From Pseudidiomarina halophila (GTDB lineage Bacteria > Pseudomonadota > Gammaproteobacteria > Enterobacterales > Alteromonadaceae): DNA of 64,000 nucleotides. Positions 42,074-51,683 of the stretch are shown here, one piece after another (position 1 is the stretch's first letter; the number at the start of each line of letters is the position of its first letter). The stretch lies in contig NZ_PIPW01000002.1 in NCBI RefSeq assembly GCF_003987215.1, positions 248,001 to 312,000 of the forward strand, read 5' to 3'. Made by a program: the position numbers and the translations under genes. Under the pieces are notes generated by a model. The model saw only the letters and a list, made by a program, of their open reading frames with translations. It searched no databases and was not told the DNA's origin.

Positions 42074-44650
42074 ATGCCAAACGAACCACAGCTGTCTACA
42101 GAATCTCGCGACATTGCGCGCTTGCGTAAGGCAGTTACACGTTTAAAAAGTATCGCATTGAAGTATCGGCAGTCCGAAGTTGTCCAAAAAGCTCTCTTCC
42201 GTATCTCTGAGCTAGCGTCGTCCGCCCGCGACATGTCAGAGTTCTATCCTGCGTTACATGCCATTATCGACGAGCTGATGATGGCGAAGAATTTCTTTGT
42301 CTGCCTCTTTGATAACACCAACGATATGGTCAAATTCGTCTACTTCGTTGATGAATATGATGACGTTCCCAGCAACGAGCAATTCCCGGCAGAAGTATTG
42401 CGCCAGGGCCTGACCGGCTACGTGATGCGTAACTCAAAAGCGTTCCTGCTAAACGAAGAAGATTTCAGTGCTCTGGTTGAGTCAGGTGAAATCCGCGACT
42501 TAGGCTCACCTCCGGTCGACTGGTTAGGGGTGCCGTTACGCAGTGGCGAACGGGTCATTGGTGCCATGGTGGTGCAAAGCTACACCGAGAATGTCGGCTA
42601 TACCCGCGCCGATAAAGAGCTGTTTATGTTCGTTTCGCAGCATATTGTTAATGCTCTCGAGCGGATCCGGCAGCGCGAGTTTATGCGTGAAGAAATTGAC
42701 CGACAGACGGCAAATCTGCGCGATATTAATGCCGACCTGGAAGAGCAGATTGCTGAACGAAAGCGGGCGGAAAAGCTCTCCGCAGTGTTGTATGCGATCT
42801 CTGAATTAACCAATACCTCAGAGAGTATGGCCAACTTCTTTAAGCAGTTGCATCGACAGATTGGCTTGCTCATGAACAACGATAACTTTTTCGTAGCTCT
42901 GCTTGATGACGACCGCAAACATATTCGCTTTCCCTACTACGTTGACGAACGCGACACTCAGTTGATCGACCGGCGACCGTTGGGCAAAGGCCTGACAGAG
43001 TTCGTGATAAAAACGAGAAAGCCAGTCTATGTTGATGAAGCTGCGTATGAACAGCTTCTTAAACAGGGAGACGTTGAGGGACCGACAAAATATTACGGCA
43101 CCCGGCCGACCCAGTGGTTAGGCTCGCCGCTGCTGGTCGATGATGAAGTGATAGGCGTATTGTCGGTACAGACCTACAGCGATGAAGTCAGTTACAAACA
43201 TGATGATTTAGAACTGTTGAACTTCGTTTCCCAGCACGTGGCTGTGGCAATTGAGCGCCGCCGCAACGCTGATGAAGTGCGGCGCGTAAACGCATTCCTC
43301 GAGAAAAAAGTCGCCGAGCGCACCGAAGAACTGGTGAACGAGATTGAGCGCCGGAAAAAAATTGAAGAAAAATTATTTTATGATGCCCATCACGACACTT
43401 TGACCGGGCTGCCGAACCGTTCGATGTTTACCGAGCGCTTACAACAGGCTCTTAATCAAAAACGCCGATTCCCCAGCCATAATTTTGCAGTCTTATTTGT
43501 CGACCTTGACCGCTTTAAAGATATTAATGACTCGCTGGGCCATTCCGCAGGTGATGAATTCTTGCTCGAGGCCAGTCGGCGTATTGGTGAATGCGTGCGT
43601 GATAACGATACCGTCGCGCGCCTGGGCGGTGATGAGTTCGTTATATTACTTAATCTGGTACGGCATATCGAAGACGCCAAAGACGTCGCCTCGCGTATTA
43701 TCGAGCATATGCGGCAACCTTTCGTTTTCGGTGAGACAGAGCATTATTCAGGCGCGAGTGTCGGCATTGCCGAATGTAAGTCGCGCAATGACTCGGCGGA
43801 ACGTCTGCTGCGCGATGCTGATGCCGCCATGTATCAGGCAAAAAGCATGGGCCGCGGACGCTATGTGGTATTTGATGAGAGTATTCATAAAGATCTGGTG
43901 GCATCCTTGCATCGCGAAGCAGAACTGCGTCACGCGCAATTTGATCAGGACTTCGTGTTGCAGCAGTTTGATCTGCTGACGTTAGTGGACGGTAAGCCAC
44001 AGGCACGAGAAGTGCTGGTCCGTTGGCAGCGCGGCGACCAGTTACTGACAGCACAGAGTTTTCTCAATGTCGCTGAAAAAACCGGCATGATTTTATCCCT
44101 CGACCACTGGATGCTGACCCGCTGCTGCGAAATACTCAGAGAACAGAAAGAAGATGTGCCGATCTACCTTAGTCTGTCGACCAAGCATCTGTACAAATTG
44201 GCCGATGTTAAAGCCTTACTGGAGATTATTAAAAACGCCGGCATATCGCCAAAGCGCTTAGTCTTTGAATTCAGTGAGACCGAACTTAGCGATAACTCCA
44301 AGCGCCAGTTAACTGCGCTCAGAACATTGGCGGATGCCGGGGTCGGTTTAGCCTTGAATGAATTTGGCCGTAGTTCCGGTGCACTGCAATATTTGCTTAA
44401 TTATCCGTTTACCCACGTTAAGCTGGATCCGCGTTTTGTCAGTGAAACTGCCAATAGCGAGCGCGCTGGTGTGATGGTTCGTAATGTCGTGAAGTTGTGT
44501 AATGAATTGTCGATTACCATTGCTGCTGCAGGTATCGATACCCCCGAGCAGTTGCAGGCACTACGCGACGCGGGCGTTCAGATAGGGGTCGGTAAGCAGC
44601 TCGGCGAACCGGTTTGGCTGCAAAGCAAAGAAAAACAGGAAGCTATTTAA
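42074..44650 (+). CDS. GAF-GAF-GGDEF-EAL signalling protein with a degenerate EAL domain
   Basis: An 858-residue cytoplasmic protein: GAF (about 45-190), a coiled coil (about 195-232), second GAF (about 235-400), a coiled coil (about 400-435), GGDEF (about 440-605) and EAL-like (about 610-858). The GGDEF motif at 518-522 is intact and has an inhibitory RDND site five residues before it, so diguanylate cyclase activity with product inhibition is expected. In the EAL part the signature reads EVL (AREVLVRW) and the metal-binding DDFGTG is NEFGRS (from 762), so phosphodiesterase activity is probably lost. No membrane segment. Its 3' end overlaps rep. Confidence 0.9.
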   Translation: MPNEPQLSTESRDIARLRKAVTRLKSIALKYRQSEVVQKALFRISELASSARDMSEFYPALHAIIDELMMAKNFFVCLFDNTNDMVKFVYFVDEYDDVPSNEQFPAEVLRQGLTGYVMRNSKAFLLNEEDFSALVESGEIRDLGSPPVDWLGVPLRSGERVIGAMVVQSYTENVGYTRADKELFMFVSQHIVNALERIRQREFMREEIDRQTANLRDINADLEEQIAERKRAEKLSAVLYAISELTNTSESMANFFKQLHRQIGLLMNNDNFFVALLDDDRKHIRFPYYVDERDTQLIDRRPLGKGLTEFVIKTRKPVYVDEAAYEQLLKQGDVEGPTKYYGTRPTQWLGSPLLVDDEVIGVLSVQTYSDEVSYKHDDLELLNFVSQHVAVAIERRRNADEVRRVNAFLEKKVAERTEELVNEIERRKKIEEKLFYDAHHDTLTGLPNRSMFTERLQQALNQKRRFPSHNFAVLFVDLDRFKDINDSLGHSAGDEFLLEASRRIGECVRDNDTVARLGGDEFVILLNLVRHIEDAKDVASRIIEHMRQPFVFGETEHYSGASVGIAECKSRNDSAERLLRDADAAMYQAKSMGRGRYVVFDESIHKDLVASLHREAELRHAQFDQDFVLQQFDLLTLVDGKPQAREVLVRWQRGDQLLTAQSFLNVAEKTGMILSLDHWMLTRCCEILREQKEDVPIYLSLSTKHLYKLADVKALLEIIKNAGISPKRLVFEFSETELSDNSKRQLTALRTLADAGVGLALNEFGRSSGALQYLLNYPFTHVKLDPRFVSETANSERAGVMVRNVVKLCNELSITIAAAGIDTPEQLQALRDAGVQIGVGKQLGEPVWLQSKEKQEAI

Positions 44651-46652
44651 GCGCATTGCGCAACATCGACAGACCATCGTTGCGAGATTCTTCCTCCCGC
44701 TCAGGCGTTATCGGCGTTTTGCCTTCCCATTCTAAATCATCCTGCGGTAACTCAAACAAAAACCGGCTCGGTTCCGGTCTGAGTACATCACCATATTGGC
44801 GGCGTTCTTTCGCCATGGTAAAAATCAGTGACTGTTGGGCGCGGGTAATTCCGACATAGGCCAGCCGGCGTTCTTCTTCCACCATATTATCGTCAATGCT
44901 GGATTGGTGAGGTAATAAGCCTTCTTCCATGCCGACCAGAAAGACATGCGGAAACTCGAGGCCTTTGGAGGCGTGCAGGGTCATCAGTTGCACCTGGTCG
45001 CCAAACTCTTCTTCTTCATGACGCGACATTAAATCGCGTAAACATAACTTAGCGACGGCTTGTTCAAAGTTTAACGGTTCGTGGTCCTCGTCCCCCTTGA
45101 GCATTTCCCCGACCCAGCGCAGTAACTCGCTGATATTTTTATAACGCATTTCTGCTGCGGCCTGACTGGGACTGGCTTCATACAACCATTCCTCATAACC
45201 CACCTCTTTTATCAGATGGTAAAGCGCAGCCATAACGTCAGTCGTATCTTCGCAGCGTCGCGCGGTTTTACTGATTAAATGCGTGAACAACTGCACCGAC
45301 TGGTACTCGCGGCTACCCAGTCGCGTTTTCAGCGCCTGATGTTGCGCCGCTGCAAGTAAGCTGGTATGCAGCTCATGAGAGAGTTCACCGATACGCTCGA
45401 CGGTGTGGGGACCGATTCCACGCTTGGGTACATTGACGACACGAATAAAGGCAGTGTCGTCCGTCGGGTTCATCAACAGACGCAGATACGCCATGATGTC
45501 TTTGACTTCCGCGCGCGCAAAAAAACTCTGGCCACCGGTCATACGATAGGGAATACGGTTGGTCAGTAACGCTTTCTCAAAAATTCGTGACTGATGGTTG
45601 CCGCGGTACAGCACCGCAAAATGCGAGTAGGGGGTGCGCTCTAAAAAACGCCGCCGCACAATTTCAGCAACCACACGCTCCGCTTCATGTTCTTCATTGC
45701 GGCCATAAATGACCCGCAATGGCACACCGTACTCCATCTCTGAGAATAATTTTTTCTCAAACACGTGGGGATTGTTCTCAATGAGAATATTCGCCGACTT
45801 AAGAATACGGCCATGGGAACGGTAGTTTTGCTCGAGCTTGATGACCTGCAAGGTCGGGAAGTCTTGCTGCAGCAATGCCAGGTTCTGCGGCTGTGCGCCG
45901 CGCCAGGAGTAAATGGATTGATCATCGTCGCCCACCACAGTGAAGCGTGCGCGTTCACCCACCAAAAGTTTCACCAGTTGGTACTGGGAGGTGTTGGTAT
46001 CCTGATACTCATCGACCAGCAAATACTGAAACTTTTTCTGCCAGCGCTCACGCACCGATGTATTGGTGGCAAGGAGCTGAGTGGGCAACAAAATCAAGTC
46101 ATCGAAGTCGAGGGCATTGCAGGCACGCATATTCTGCTGGTAGCGGCGGTAAAACTCGGCAAATTCCTGCTCGTCAGGGGTCTGCGCGTGGGACAGTGCT
46201 TGTTGCGGTGTCCACATGGCATTCTTCCAACTGCCAATTTGGCTTTGCAGGCGCTTAAGGCTGTCTTTATCACCATCTAATTCAGGTTCCGTGAGTGCTT
46301 TTAGCAAAGCAAAGCTGTCCTGATCGTCAAACAACGAAAAACCAGACTTCAAGCCAAGCTGTTGCACCTCTTTACGGATAATACTCAGCCCCAGGGTATG
46401 GAAGGTGGACACCGTTAACCCACGAATCTGCTGCCGCCCCAAGGTTTTACTGATGCGTTCTTTCATCTCGCGCGCAGCCTTATTGGTAAAGGTTACGGCG
46501 GCGATATGACGGGCCTGATACTGACAACGGGTGATCAAGTAAGCGATTTTCTCGGTAATCACGCGTGTTTTGCCACTCCCTGCACCAGCGAGCACCAGCA
46601 CAGGACCGCTGATGGCTTCCACTGCTTCTTGTTGGCGCGGGTTTAACTGCAT
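44643..46652 (-). CDS. rep: ATP-dependent DNA helicase Rep
   Basis: A 669-residue superfamily 1A helicase. Motifs: LNPRQQEAVEA (Q motif), AGAGSGKTRVITEKI (Walker A near 22), AVTFTNKAAREMKER (Ia), LLVDEYQDTNTSQ (II), VVGDDDQSIYSWRGA (III), LEQNYRSHGRIL (IV), VQLMTLHASKGLEFPHVFLVG (V) and RRLAYVGITRAQQSL (VI). Length and IYSWRGA point to Rep rather than UvrD (about 720). It helps forks move through protein blocks. Its end overlaps the GGDEF gene by eight bases, tail to tail. Confidence 0.95.
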   Translation of the reverse strand: MQLNPRQQEAVEAISGPVLVLAGAGSGKTRVITEKIAYLITRCQYQARHIAAVTFTNKAAREMKERISKTLGRQQIRGLTVSTFHTLGLSIIRKEVQQLGLKSGFSLFDDQDSFALLKALTEPELDGDKDSLKRLQSQIGSWKNAMWTPQQALSHAQTPDEQEFAEFYRRYQQNMRACNALDFDDLILLPTQLLATNTSVRERWQKKFQYLLVDEYQDTNTSQYQLVKLLVGERARFTVVGDDDQSIYSWRGAQPQNLALLQQDFPTLQVIKLEQNYRSHGRILKSANILIENNPHVFEKKLFSEMEYGVPLRVIYGRNEEHEAERVVAEIVRRRFLERTPYSHFAVLYRGNHQSRIFEKALLTNRIPYRMTGGQSFFARAEVKDIMAYLRLLMNPTDDTAFIRVVNVPKRGIGPHTVERIGELSHELHTSLLAAAQHQALKTRLGSREYQSVQLFTHLISKTARRCEDTTDVMAALYHLIKEVGYEEWLYEASPSQAAAEMRYKNISELLRWVGEMLKGDEDHEPLNFEQAVAKLCLRDLMSRHEEEEFGDQVQLMTLHASKGLEFPHVFLVGMEEGLLPHQSSIDDNMVEEERRLAYVGITRAQQSLIFTMAKERRQYGDVLRPEPSRFLFELPQDDLEWEGKTPITPEREEESRNDGLSMLRNALK

Positions 46653-46769
46653 GATTGCCCTGTTAAAGTGAGGAGAAAAGACGCTGTACGAGCGAACTGA
46701 ACAGCAGATTTTACCGCAAACTCCTGCTAAGCTAAAAGACTATTCCCTAATTCGCCCAAGGAGTTTGAA

Positions 46770-47015
46770 ATGGACGCGAAAAAAATTGAAGATATCGCCA
46801 AACAAATCAATGATAGCATTCCTGCTGGCATGAAAGATTTTGCCGGCAGTATGGAGCAGCGCATCAAACAGATTCTGCAGCAACAGTTGAGCAAGCTTGA
46901 TGTTGTCACTCATGAAGAGTTTGATATCCAGCAACAGCTTTTATTGCGGTTACGCCAGCGCGTGGAAGAGCTGGAGAAACAAGTTCAGGCCATGCAGCAA
47001 AACAGAGACGTTTAA
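46770..47015 (+). CDS. ubiK: Ubiquinone biosynthesis accessory factor UbiK (YqiC)
   Basis: An 81-residue, charged, largely helical protein: MDAKKIEDIAKQINDSIPAG start and a C-terminal coiled coil (LLRLRQRVEELEKQVQAM), the BMFP layout. UbiK assists the aerobic ubiquinone complex with UbiJ by family knowledge. AAGGAG lies just before the ATG. It is divergent from rep and ends two bases from the convergent lipoprotein gene. Confidence 0.92.
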   Translation: MDAKKIEDIAKQINDSIPAGMKDFAGSMEQRIKQILQQQLSKLDVVTHEEFDIQQQLLLRLRQRVEELEKQVQAMQQNRDV

Positions 47016-47017
47016 AT

Positions 47018-47689
47018 TTAGTGGCAGGTGACCCAGTTGGCGTTAAGATCGACCGCTGCAGGTGCTGCCGGTAGTTTAGCTGCCGCTGCCTGTAACTGGT
47101 TACGGTAATCAGCAAAGCTTAATTCATTGTCGAGCAAACGGTTAACATCGCGCTGAATAAAGTAGGCTCGCCTACCCACTGCATATAACCCCGATGAATC
47201 ATCTGCGCGGAGAAGTGCTGTGGCATTGCTGCTCAGCGCATGGGCGCAGCAGTCCTGAACCGCGTTACGTAGATTGCGAATAATGGAATCCGGCACTTTC
47301 ATTTCTTGCGGATTAGAACTGAAGCGACGTAATCCCTCTATTTGTTCATAAGCATGAGCGGTGTGTTCAAGCACTTCATCAATTTTGGTAATGGAGTCGC
47401 GTGCCAGATGGTAATTAAGCGCTGTCATCAGGTGCTGGCCGTGCTTAGCTTCGTCCGGGCGAAGGAGCTCGTCTTGTTGTAGGGTTCGCCAGCGCTCATT
47501 GAGAAAGCGAAGCTGTTTGGCATCCGGCTGGTTAACATCAAACTGGGCTAAACTGATGGCAAAATCGCAAACCTCTGGTTTTGAATACCTTAGCACCGGT
47601 GCTGGTTCCTGTGGTGCTGCTGCGCGTTCACCGCAACCGCTTACGGCAAGCAGAGTGAACAGTATCAGAAGGTAGAATTTGCTGTTCAT
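47018..47689 (-). CDS. Hypothetical lipoprotein, N-terminal half variable, DUF3080-like arrangement
   Basis: A 223-residue lipoprotein precursor with lipobox VSGC (cysteine near 19) followed by an Ala/Pro/Glu linker. The rest is helical and charged with scattered cysteines (CDFAISL, DCCAHALSS, final TCH). I do not recognise the family with confidence; the DUF3080 resemblance is only in general layout and should not be taken as an assignment. It sits alone between ubiK and fpr, convergent with ubiK. Confidence 0.6.
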   Translation of the reverse strand: MNSKFYLLILFTLLAVSGCGERAAAPQEPAPVLRYSKPEVCDFAISLAQFDVNQPDAKQLRFLNERWRTLQQDELLRPDEAKHGQHLMTALNYHLARDSITKIDEVLEHTAHAYEQIEGLRRFSSNPQEMKVPDSIIRNLRNAVQDCCAHALSSNATALLRADDSSGLYAVGRRAYFIQRDVNRLLDNELSFADYRNQLQAAAAKLPAAPAAVDLNANWVTCH

Positions 47690-47781
47690 GACCTAGCCCT
47701 ATATTTCAGAAACGCGTACTCTATCAGTAAAGCTAGCACAAAGTTAGTGACGTCAATTTATTAATTTGAAAGGTGGTACCG

Positions 47782-48525
47782 ATGGCACAGTGGATGACTG
47801 GCGAAGTTATCGAGAATCATGCATGGAACAATGAGTTATTCAGCTTACGAGTGCGGGTACCTAAGCCGTTTGAGTTTATCGCAGGCCAGTTTGTTCGACT
47901 TGGACTGCAAACTGACGAGCAGCGTATTCAACGCGCCTACTCACTGGTCAATGGCCCGGATGATCCGATTCTCGACTTTTTGATCAACCGTGTGCATGGC
48001 GGCGATTTCTCACCGCGGCTGCATGATTTGCGTGCCGGTCAGTCGATTGAGGTAAGTCAGCCTCCAACTGGCTTTTTTACCCTGAATGAAGTGCCGGAAG
48101 GCGAAAGTCTGTGGCTGATTTCTACGGGTACCGGTATTGGGCCTTATCTGTCTATGCTGACGACCACGATCCCATACGAACGTTTTGCCCGGATCCATCT
48201 GATTCATGCGGTTCGCTATGAGGCCGACTTAGCCTATCAACAAAAAATTTTAGCTTGGGTTGCTGAACACCCGGGGCAACTTAACTACCAACCGATCGTC
48301 AGTCGCGAAGATGCCACTGGCGCATTACGCGGGCGTATCCCCACGCTAATTCTTGACGGTCAGCTGGAAGCTGCTCTGGGCGATGAACTAAACGATAACG
48401 CGCAGGTCATGTTATGCGGCAACCCCGAGATGATCCGCGACGCCAAGCAAGTTCTCGCCGACAAAGGCCTGCCGAAGAACCTGCGCCGCAAACCGGGTAA
48501 CGTGACCGTAGAACACTATTGGTAG
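47782..48525 (+). CDS. fpr: Ferredoxin/flavodoxin-NADP reductase
   Basis: A 247-residue FAD enzyme; ATG 47782 follows AAAGGTGG and is preferred to an in-frame GTG at 47773. FAD site: RAYSLVNGPDDP; NADP site: LISTGTGIGPYLSML and VMLCGNPEMIRDAKQVL; it ends VEHYW, as in the E. coli-type Fpr where the terminal aromatic stacks on FAD. It passes electrons from NADPH to flavodoxin/ferredoxin and helps in oxidative stress and iron-sulfur supply. Confidence 0.95.
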   Translation: MAQWMTGEVIENHAWNNELFSLRVRVPKPFEFIAGQFVRLGLQTDEQRIQRAYSLVNGPDDPILDFLINRVHGGDFSPRLHDLRAGQSIEVSQPPTGFFTLNEVPEGESLWLISTGTGIGPYLSMLTTTIPYERFARIHLIHAVRYEADLAYQQKILAWVAEHPGQLNYQPIVSREDATGALRGRIPTLILDGQLEAALGDELNDNAQVMLCGNPEMIRDAKQVLADKGLPKNLRRKPGNVTVEHYW

Positions 48526-48657
48526 TGGTGATACTTTTTGCTCGCGGCGCCCTGCTGACAACCTCCAGGGATTTGTAAAATAAGCATTTTTGTTCCAGAC
48601 TATGACTTATTCTTTGTGAACTGAAGCAAACAGAACACTTAACGAATAGGAGCGCCT

Positions 48658-49908
48658 GTGGAATCCGTTGATGCATCCTTCTGGCAAATGTACGGCGAAG
48701 CGGCTAAAACCGCCCTTGGTTTTTTCTGGAAAGCCGGCTGGGCTTTCATTTTAGGTTACGCAATTTCTGCAATGATCCAGGTCTTTGTACCTAAGCACCG
48801 GTTAGTGCGTCACATGGGGAATGCATCTTTACGCAGTACCAGCCTTGCTACTGCATTTGGTACGATTTCCTCCAGCTGCTCCTTTGCGGCGCTGGCCGCA
48901 GCGCGGGCGCTGTTCGCGAAAGGCGCCCATTTTATTCTAATAGTAGCTTTCATGTTCGCTTCGACCAACCTGGTGATCGAGCTCGGCATTCTGATTTTGA
49001 TCTTTCTCGGCTGGCAGTATCTGGTGGCAGAAATTATCGGTGGCCTGATTCTGATTACTATCAGCGCGGTGTTGATTAAATTTACTTACCCTAAGGGCTG
49101 GATCAAAAAGGCACGAGACAAAGCCGAGGGTGACGCGCCCGACGAGGAAGATTTTTCGCCTATGGACCGTATGCGCAGCGCCGAGGGCTGGCGTATGGTC
49201 GGCAACCAGTTTGTGATGGAATGGCAGATGGTCTGGAAGGAGATCCTGATCGGTTTCACCGTGGCTGGCTTTATGAAGGTTTTCGTCCCTGAGGCATTCT
49301 GGAAGGCGTTATTCCTGCAAGGTTATAAGGATACGCTGCCGGAGTTCCTTATCGTTCTGCAGAACGCCATCGTGGGGCCTTTTGTCGCAGCTCTTACTTT
49401 TATCGGCTCGATGGGTAATATCCCACTGGCGACGGTATTGGCTGGATCCGGTGTGACTTTTGCCGGGGTTATGGCGTTTATTTACTCTGACCTGATGGTG
49501 CCGCCTCTGGTGCGTGTTAATGCCAAATACTATGGCTGGCGGGTAGCTCTCTACATCGCCGGGATCATGCTGGTATCTATTGTCACCACTGCGCTGATTC
49601 TGCATTTCGGTTTTGCTGCATTTAACCTGACGCCTGACGCGGCTCAGAGTGCGGTGATGAACGAGCAGTTCGCGATTGATTATACGTTCTTCTTCAATCT
49701 CGCGTTCCTGGCGCTAGCCGTGTTAATGATTGTGCTGCATCGCCGGCACATGAAGAAAAGCGAGCATGGCCATCACCATGATCATGATCATGGTGACGGC
49801 GGCGGCTTTTCGTTTCAGGATTGGGTGGTGCTCATCTTTATTATTGGTCTGGTGGGCGGCGTGCTTGCCTTCGGTACTACCGGTGGTGTCCCCGCTGGTG
49901 CCCAATAA
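48658..49908 (+). CDS. ArsP/DUF318-type permease with a histidine-rich tail loop
   Basis: A 416-residue membrane protein; GTG 48658 is preceded by AGGAG at 48648-48652. It has about nine to ten helices in two halves, with SSSCSFAALAAARALFAKGAH and the second-half FIGSMGNIPLATVLAGSGVTFAGVMAF, matching the PF03773 permease family (ArsP and relatives). Before the last helix is a cytoplasmic or periplasmic metal-binding-like run of eight histidines with Asp and Gly (residues about 370-382). Substrates of this family include organoarsenicals; here none can be named, though the histidine run suggests a metal. Confidence 0.85.
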   Translation: MESVDASFWQMYGEAAKTALGFFWKAGWAFILGYAISAMIQVFVPKHRLVRHMGNASLRSTSLATAFGTISSSCSFAALAAARALFAKGAHFILIVAFMFASTNLVIELGILILIFLGWQYLVAEIIGGLILITISAVLIKFTYPKGWIKKARDKAEGDAPDEEDFSPMDRMRSAEGWRMVGNQFVMEWQMVWKEILIGFTVAGFMKVFVPEAFWKALFLQGYKDTLPEFLIVLQNAIVGPFVAALTFIGSMGNIPLATVLAGSGVTFAGVMAFIYSDLMVPPLVRVNAKYYGWRVALYIAGIMLVSIVTTALILHFGFAAFNLTPDAAQSAVMNEQFAIDYTFFFNLAFLALAVLMIVLHRRHMKKSEHGHHHDHDHGDGGGFSFQDWVVLIFIIGLVGGVLAFGTTGGVPAGAQ

Positions 49909-50138
49909 GACAAGCGTGTTAACGGACGAAGATCACCACATCGTCGCTGATGTAATCAATGGTTAGCTGGTAGTGGCCGGCTAGCCATTCAAACACAGAC
50001 AGTCAGATTCTAGCGATTTACAAACCAAACGACGATAGCGTACAGCTAAATCAGTCACTCTGATAACGTTTCATTCAAGATACATCGTTATACTTGTTTG
50101 ATGGAGTGTGCCTGCGGGCGACAGTCAAAGGAGTGACG
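49909..50138. other. Intergenic region with a possible small frameshifted gene
   Basis: No convincing full gene. On the minus strand two short open stretches abut in different frames (about 49995-50065 beginning VTDLAVRYRRLV, and 49919-49996 ending DYISDDVVIFVR), as if one small gene of about 48 codons had a frameshift. No family is recognised. Confidence 0.25.
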
Positions 50139-51683
50139 ATGGGATCGATCAGTTTGGCGCGGGTATTTACCCGCGCGTTATATGGCATGGAAGCACCCTT
50201 GGTGACGGTTGAAGTGTGTCTGGCGGCGGGGCTGCCCGCCTTTACGGTTGTTGGGATGCCTCAGGCGGGTGTGCGGGAGGCGCGCGACCGGGTGCGCTCA
50301 GCGATTCAGGCCAGCGAGTTTAACTTCCCCCGGGGCAGCAAGATCACCGTCAATTTAGCACCTGCCGATTTGCCAAAGCATGGCGCGCGTTACGATCTGG
50401 CTATTGCTATAGGCATTCTCGCTGCCGATGGTCAGTTAAGCGAGAGTTCGGTGGTATCGCGGGAGTTTTACGGTGAGCTGACGCTCAATGGTGAATTGCG
50501 CGGGGTAGAGGGCATGTTGCCAGCGCTACTGGCGTGTCGGCGTGAAGGCCGCGAGGCGGTAATTCCGCTGGATAATCTGGCAGAAGCACAGGTCATTCGT
50601 GAGCAACAATGTGTGGTGGGCGAGAGCCTGCGTGATGTGGTCGAACACTTATCGGGTCCCCATCGGCTGCCACCGGTGAAGCCGATTGCCAAAACCAGCT
50701 ATGTTTACCCGGGCGGTGATCTTGCTGATGTGATAGGCCAAGAGCAGGCCAAGCGTGCCCTGGTGCTGGCGGCTATGGGCGGTCACCATCTGCTGTTTGT
50801 CGGGCCACCCGGCACCGGTAAAACCATGCTGGCCCAACGGTTGCTTGGACTGTTGCCACCGTTAAGCGATGAGGAAGGTCTGGAAGTCGCTGCAGTACGC
50901 AGTGTCGCGGGCTACGAACACCGCGCCGCAACCCCACAGAGTTGGCTGCAACGAAGCATGCGGGCGCCGCACCACTCCTGTTCGGCGGCGGCCTTAGTGG
51001 GCGGTGGCTCACCGCCGCAGCCGGGCGAAATTTCATTGGCTCATAAGGCTTTGTTGTTCTTAGATGAATTACCCGAATTTTCCCGGCATGTACTGGACTC
51101 GCTGCGTGAACCCCTGGAGTCCGGTCAGGTTTCGATTAGTCGCGCGGGCTATCAAGCCAAGTTTCCGGCGCAGTTTCAGTTAGTGTGTGCGTTGAATCCA
51201 TCACCCTGCGGACATTTTGATGGCACTCTGGCGAGTGCGCGCGCCAGCCCGGATCAGATCACTCGTTACCTGGGTAAACTTTCAGGCCCGCTGTTAGATC
51301 GGATTGATATGCAGGTCTCGGTGCCGCGGCAACCTGCCGTATTGCAACAGCAGCATCAGCAACAGGAGCCGCAAACGCCATTGTTGCGCGAACAGGTCGA
51401 GGCGGTTCGCGGCTTGCAGTTGAAACGTCAGAAGTGCTTGAACTCTGAGCTGGAAACCGCGCAACTTGCTGATGTTTGTCGGCTAAGTGACGAAGACCAC
51501 GGTTTTCTGGTCTCCGCCATTGAGCGCTTTAACTTATCGCACCGCGCTTATCATCGGGTATTAAGGCTTGCCCGCACCATAGCCGACGCGGCAGGCGCTG
51601 AGCACATCAGCAAAGCCCACCTCGCCGAAGCCTTAAGCTATCGGGCTCTGGACCGCCTGCTGCAGCAGTTACAGGACCTTTAA
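50139..51683 (+). CDS. comM: YifB/ComM-family AAA+ Mg-chelatase-like helicase
   Basis: A 514-residue protein; ATG 50139 follows AAAGGAG. N-terminal ChlI-like domain (about 1-180: GLPAFTVVGMPQAGVREARDRVRSAI, PADLPKHGARYDL), AAA+ domain with GPPGTGKTMLAQRL (near 232), LLFLDELPEF (Walker B), MRAPHHSCSAAALVGGG and a C-terminal Mg_chelatase_C (about 410-510). ComM is a hexameric branch-migration helicase in natural transformation; YifB is the common name in non-competent relatives. It ends overlapping ltaE by 15 bases, tail to tail. Confidence 0.93.
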   Translation: MGSISLARVFTRALYGMEAPLVTVEVCLAAGLPAFTVVGMPQAGVREARDRVRSAIQASEFNFPRGSKITVNLAPADLPKHGARYDLAIAIGILAADGQLSESSVVSREFYGELTLNGELRGVEGMLPALLACRREGREAVIPLDNLAEAQVIREQQCVVGESLRDVVEHLSGPHRLPPVKPIAKTSYVYPGGDLADVIGQEQAKRALVLAAMGGHHLLFVGPPGTGKTMLAQRLLGLLPPLSDEEGLEVAAVRSVAGYEHRAATPQSWLQRSMRAPHHSCSAAALVGGGSPPQPGEISLAHKALLFLDELPEFSRHVLDSLREPLESGQVSISRAGYQAKFPAQFQLVCALNPSPCGHFDGTLASARASPDQITRYLGKLSGPLLDRIDMQVSVPRQPAVLQQQHQQQEPQTPLLREQVEAVRGLQLKRQKCLNSELETAQLADVCRLSDEDHGFLVSAIERFNLSHRAYHRVLRLARTIADAAGAEHISKAHLAEALSYRALDRLLQQLQDL

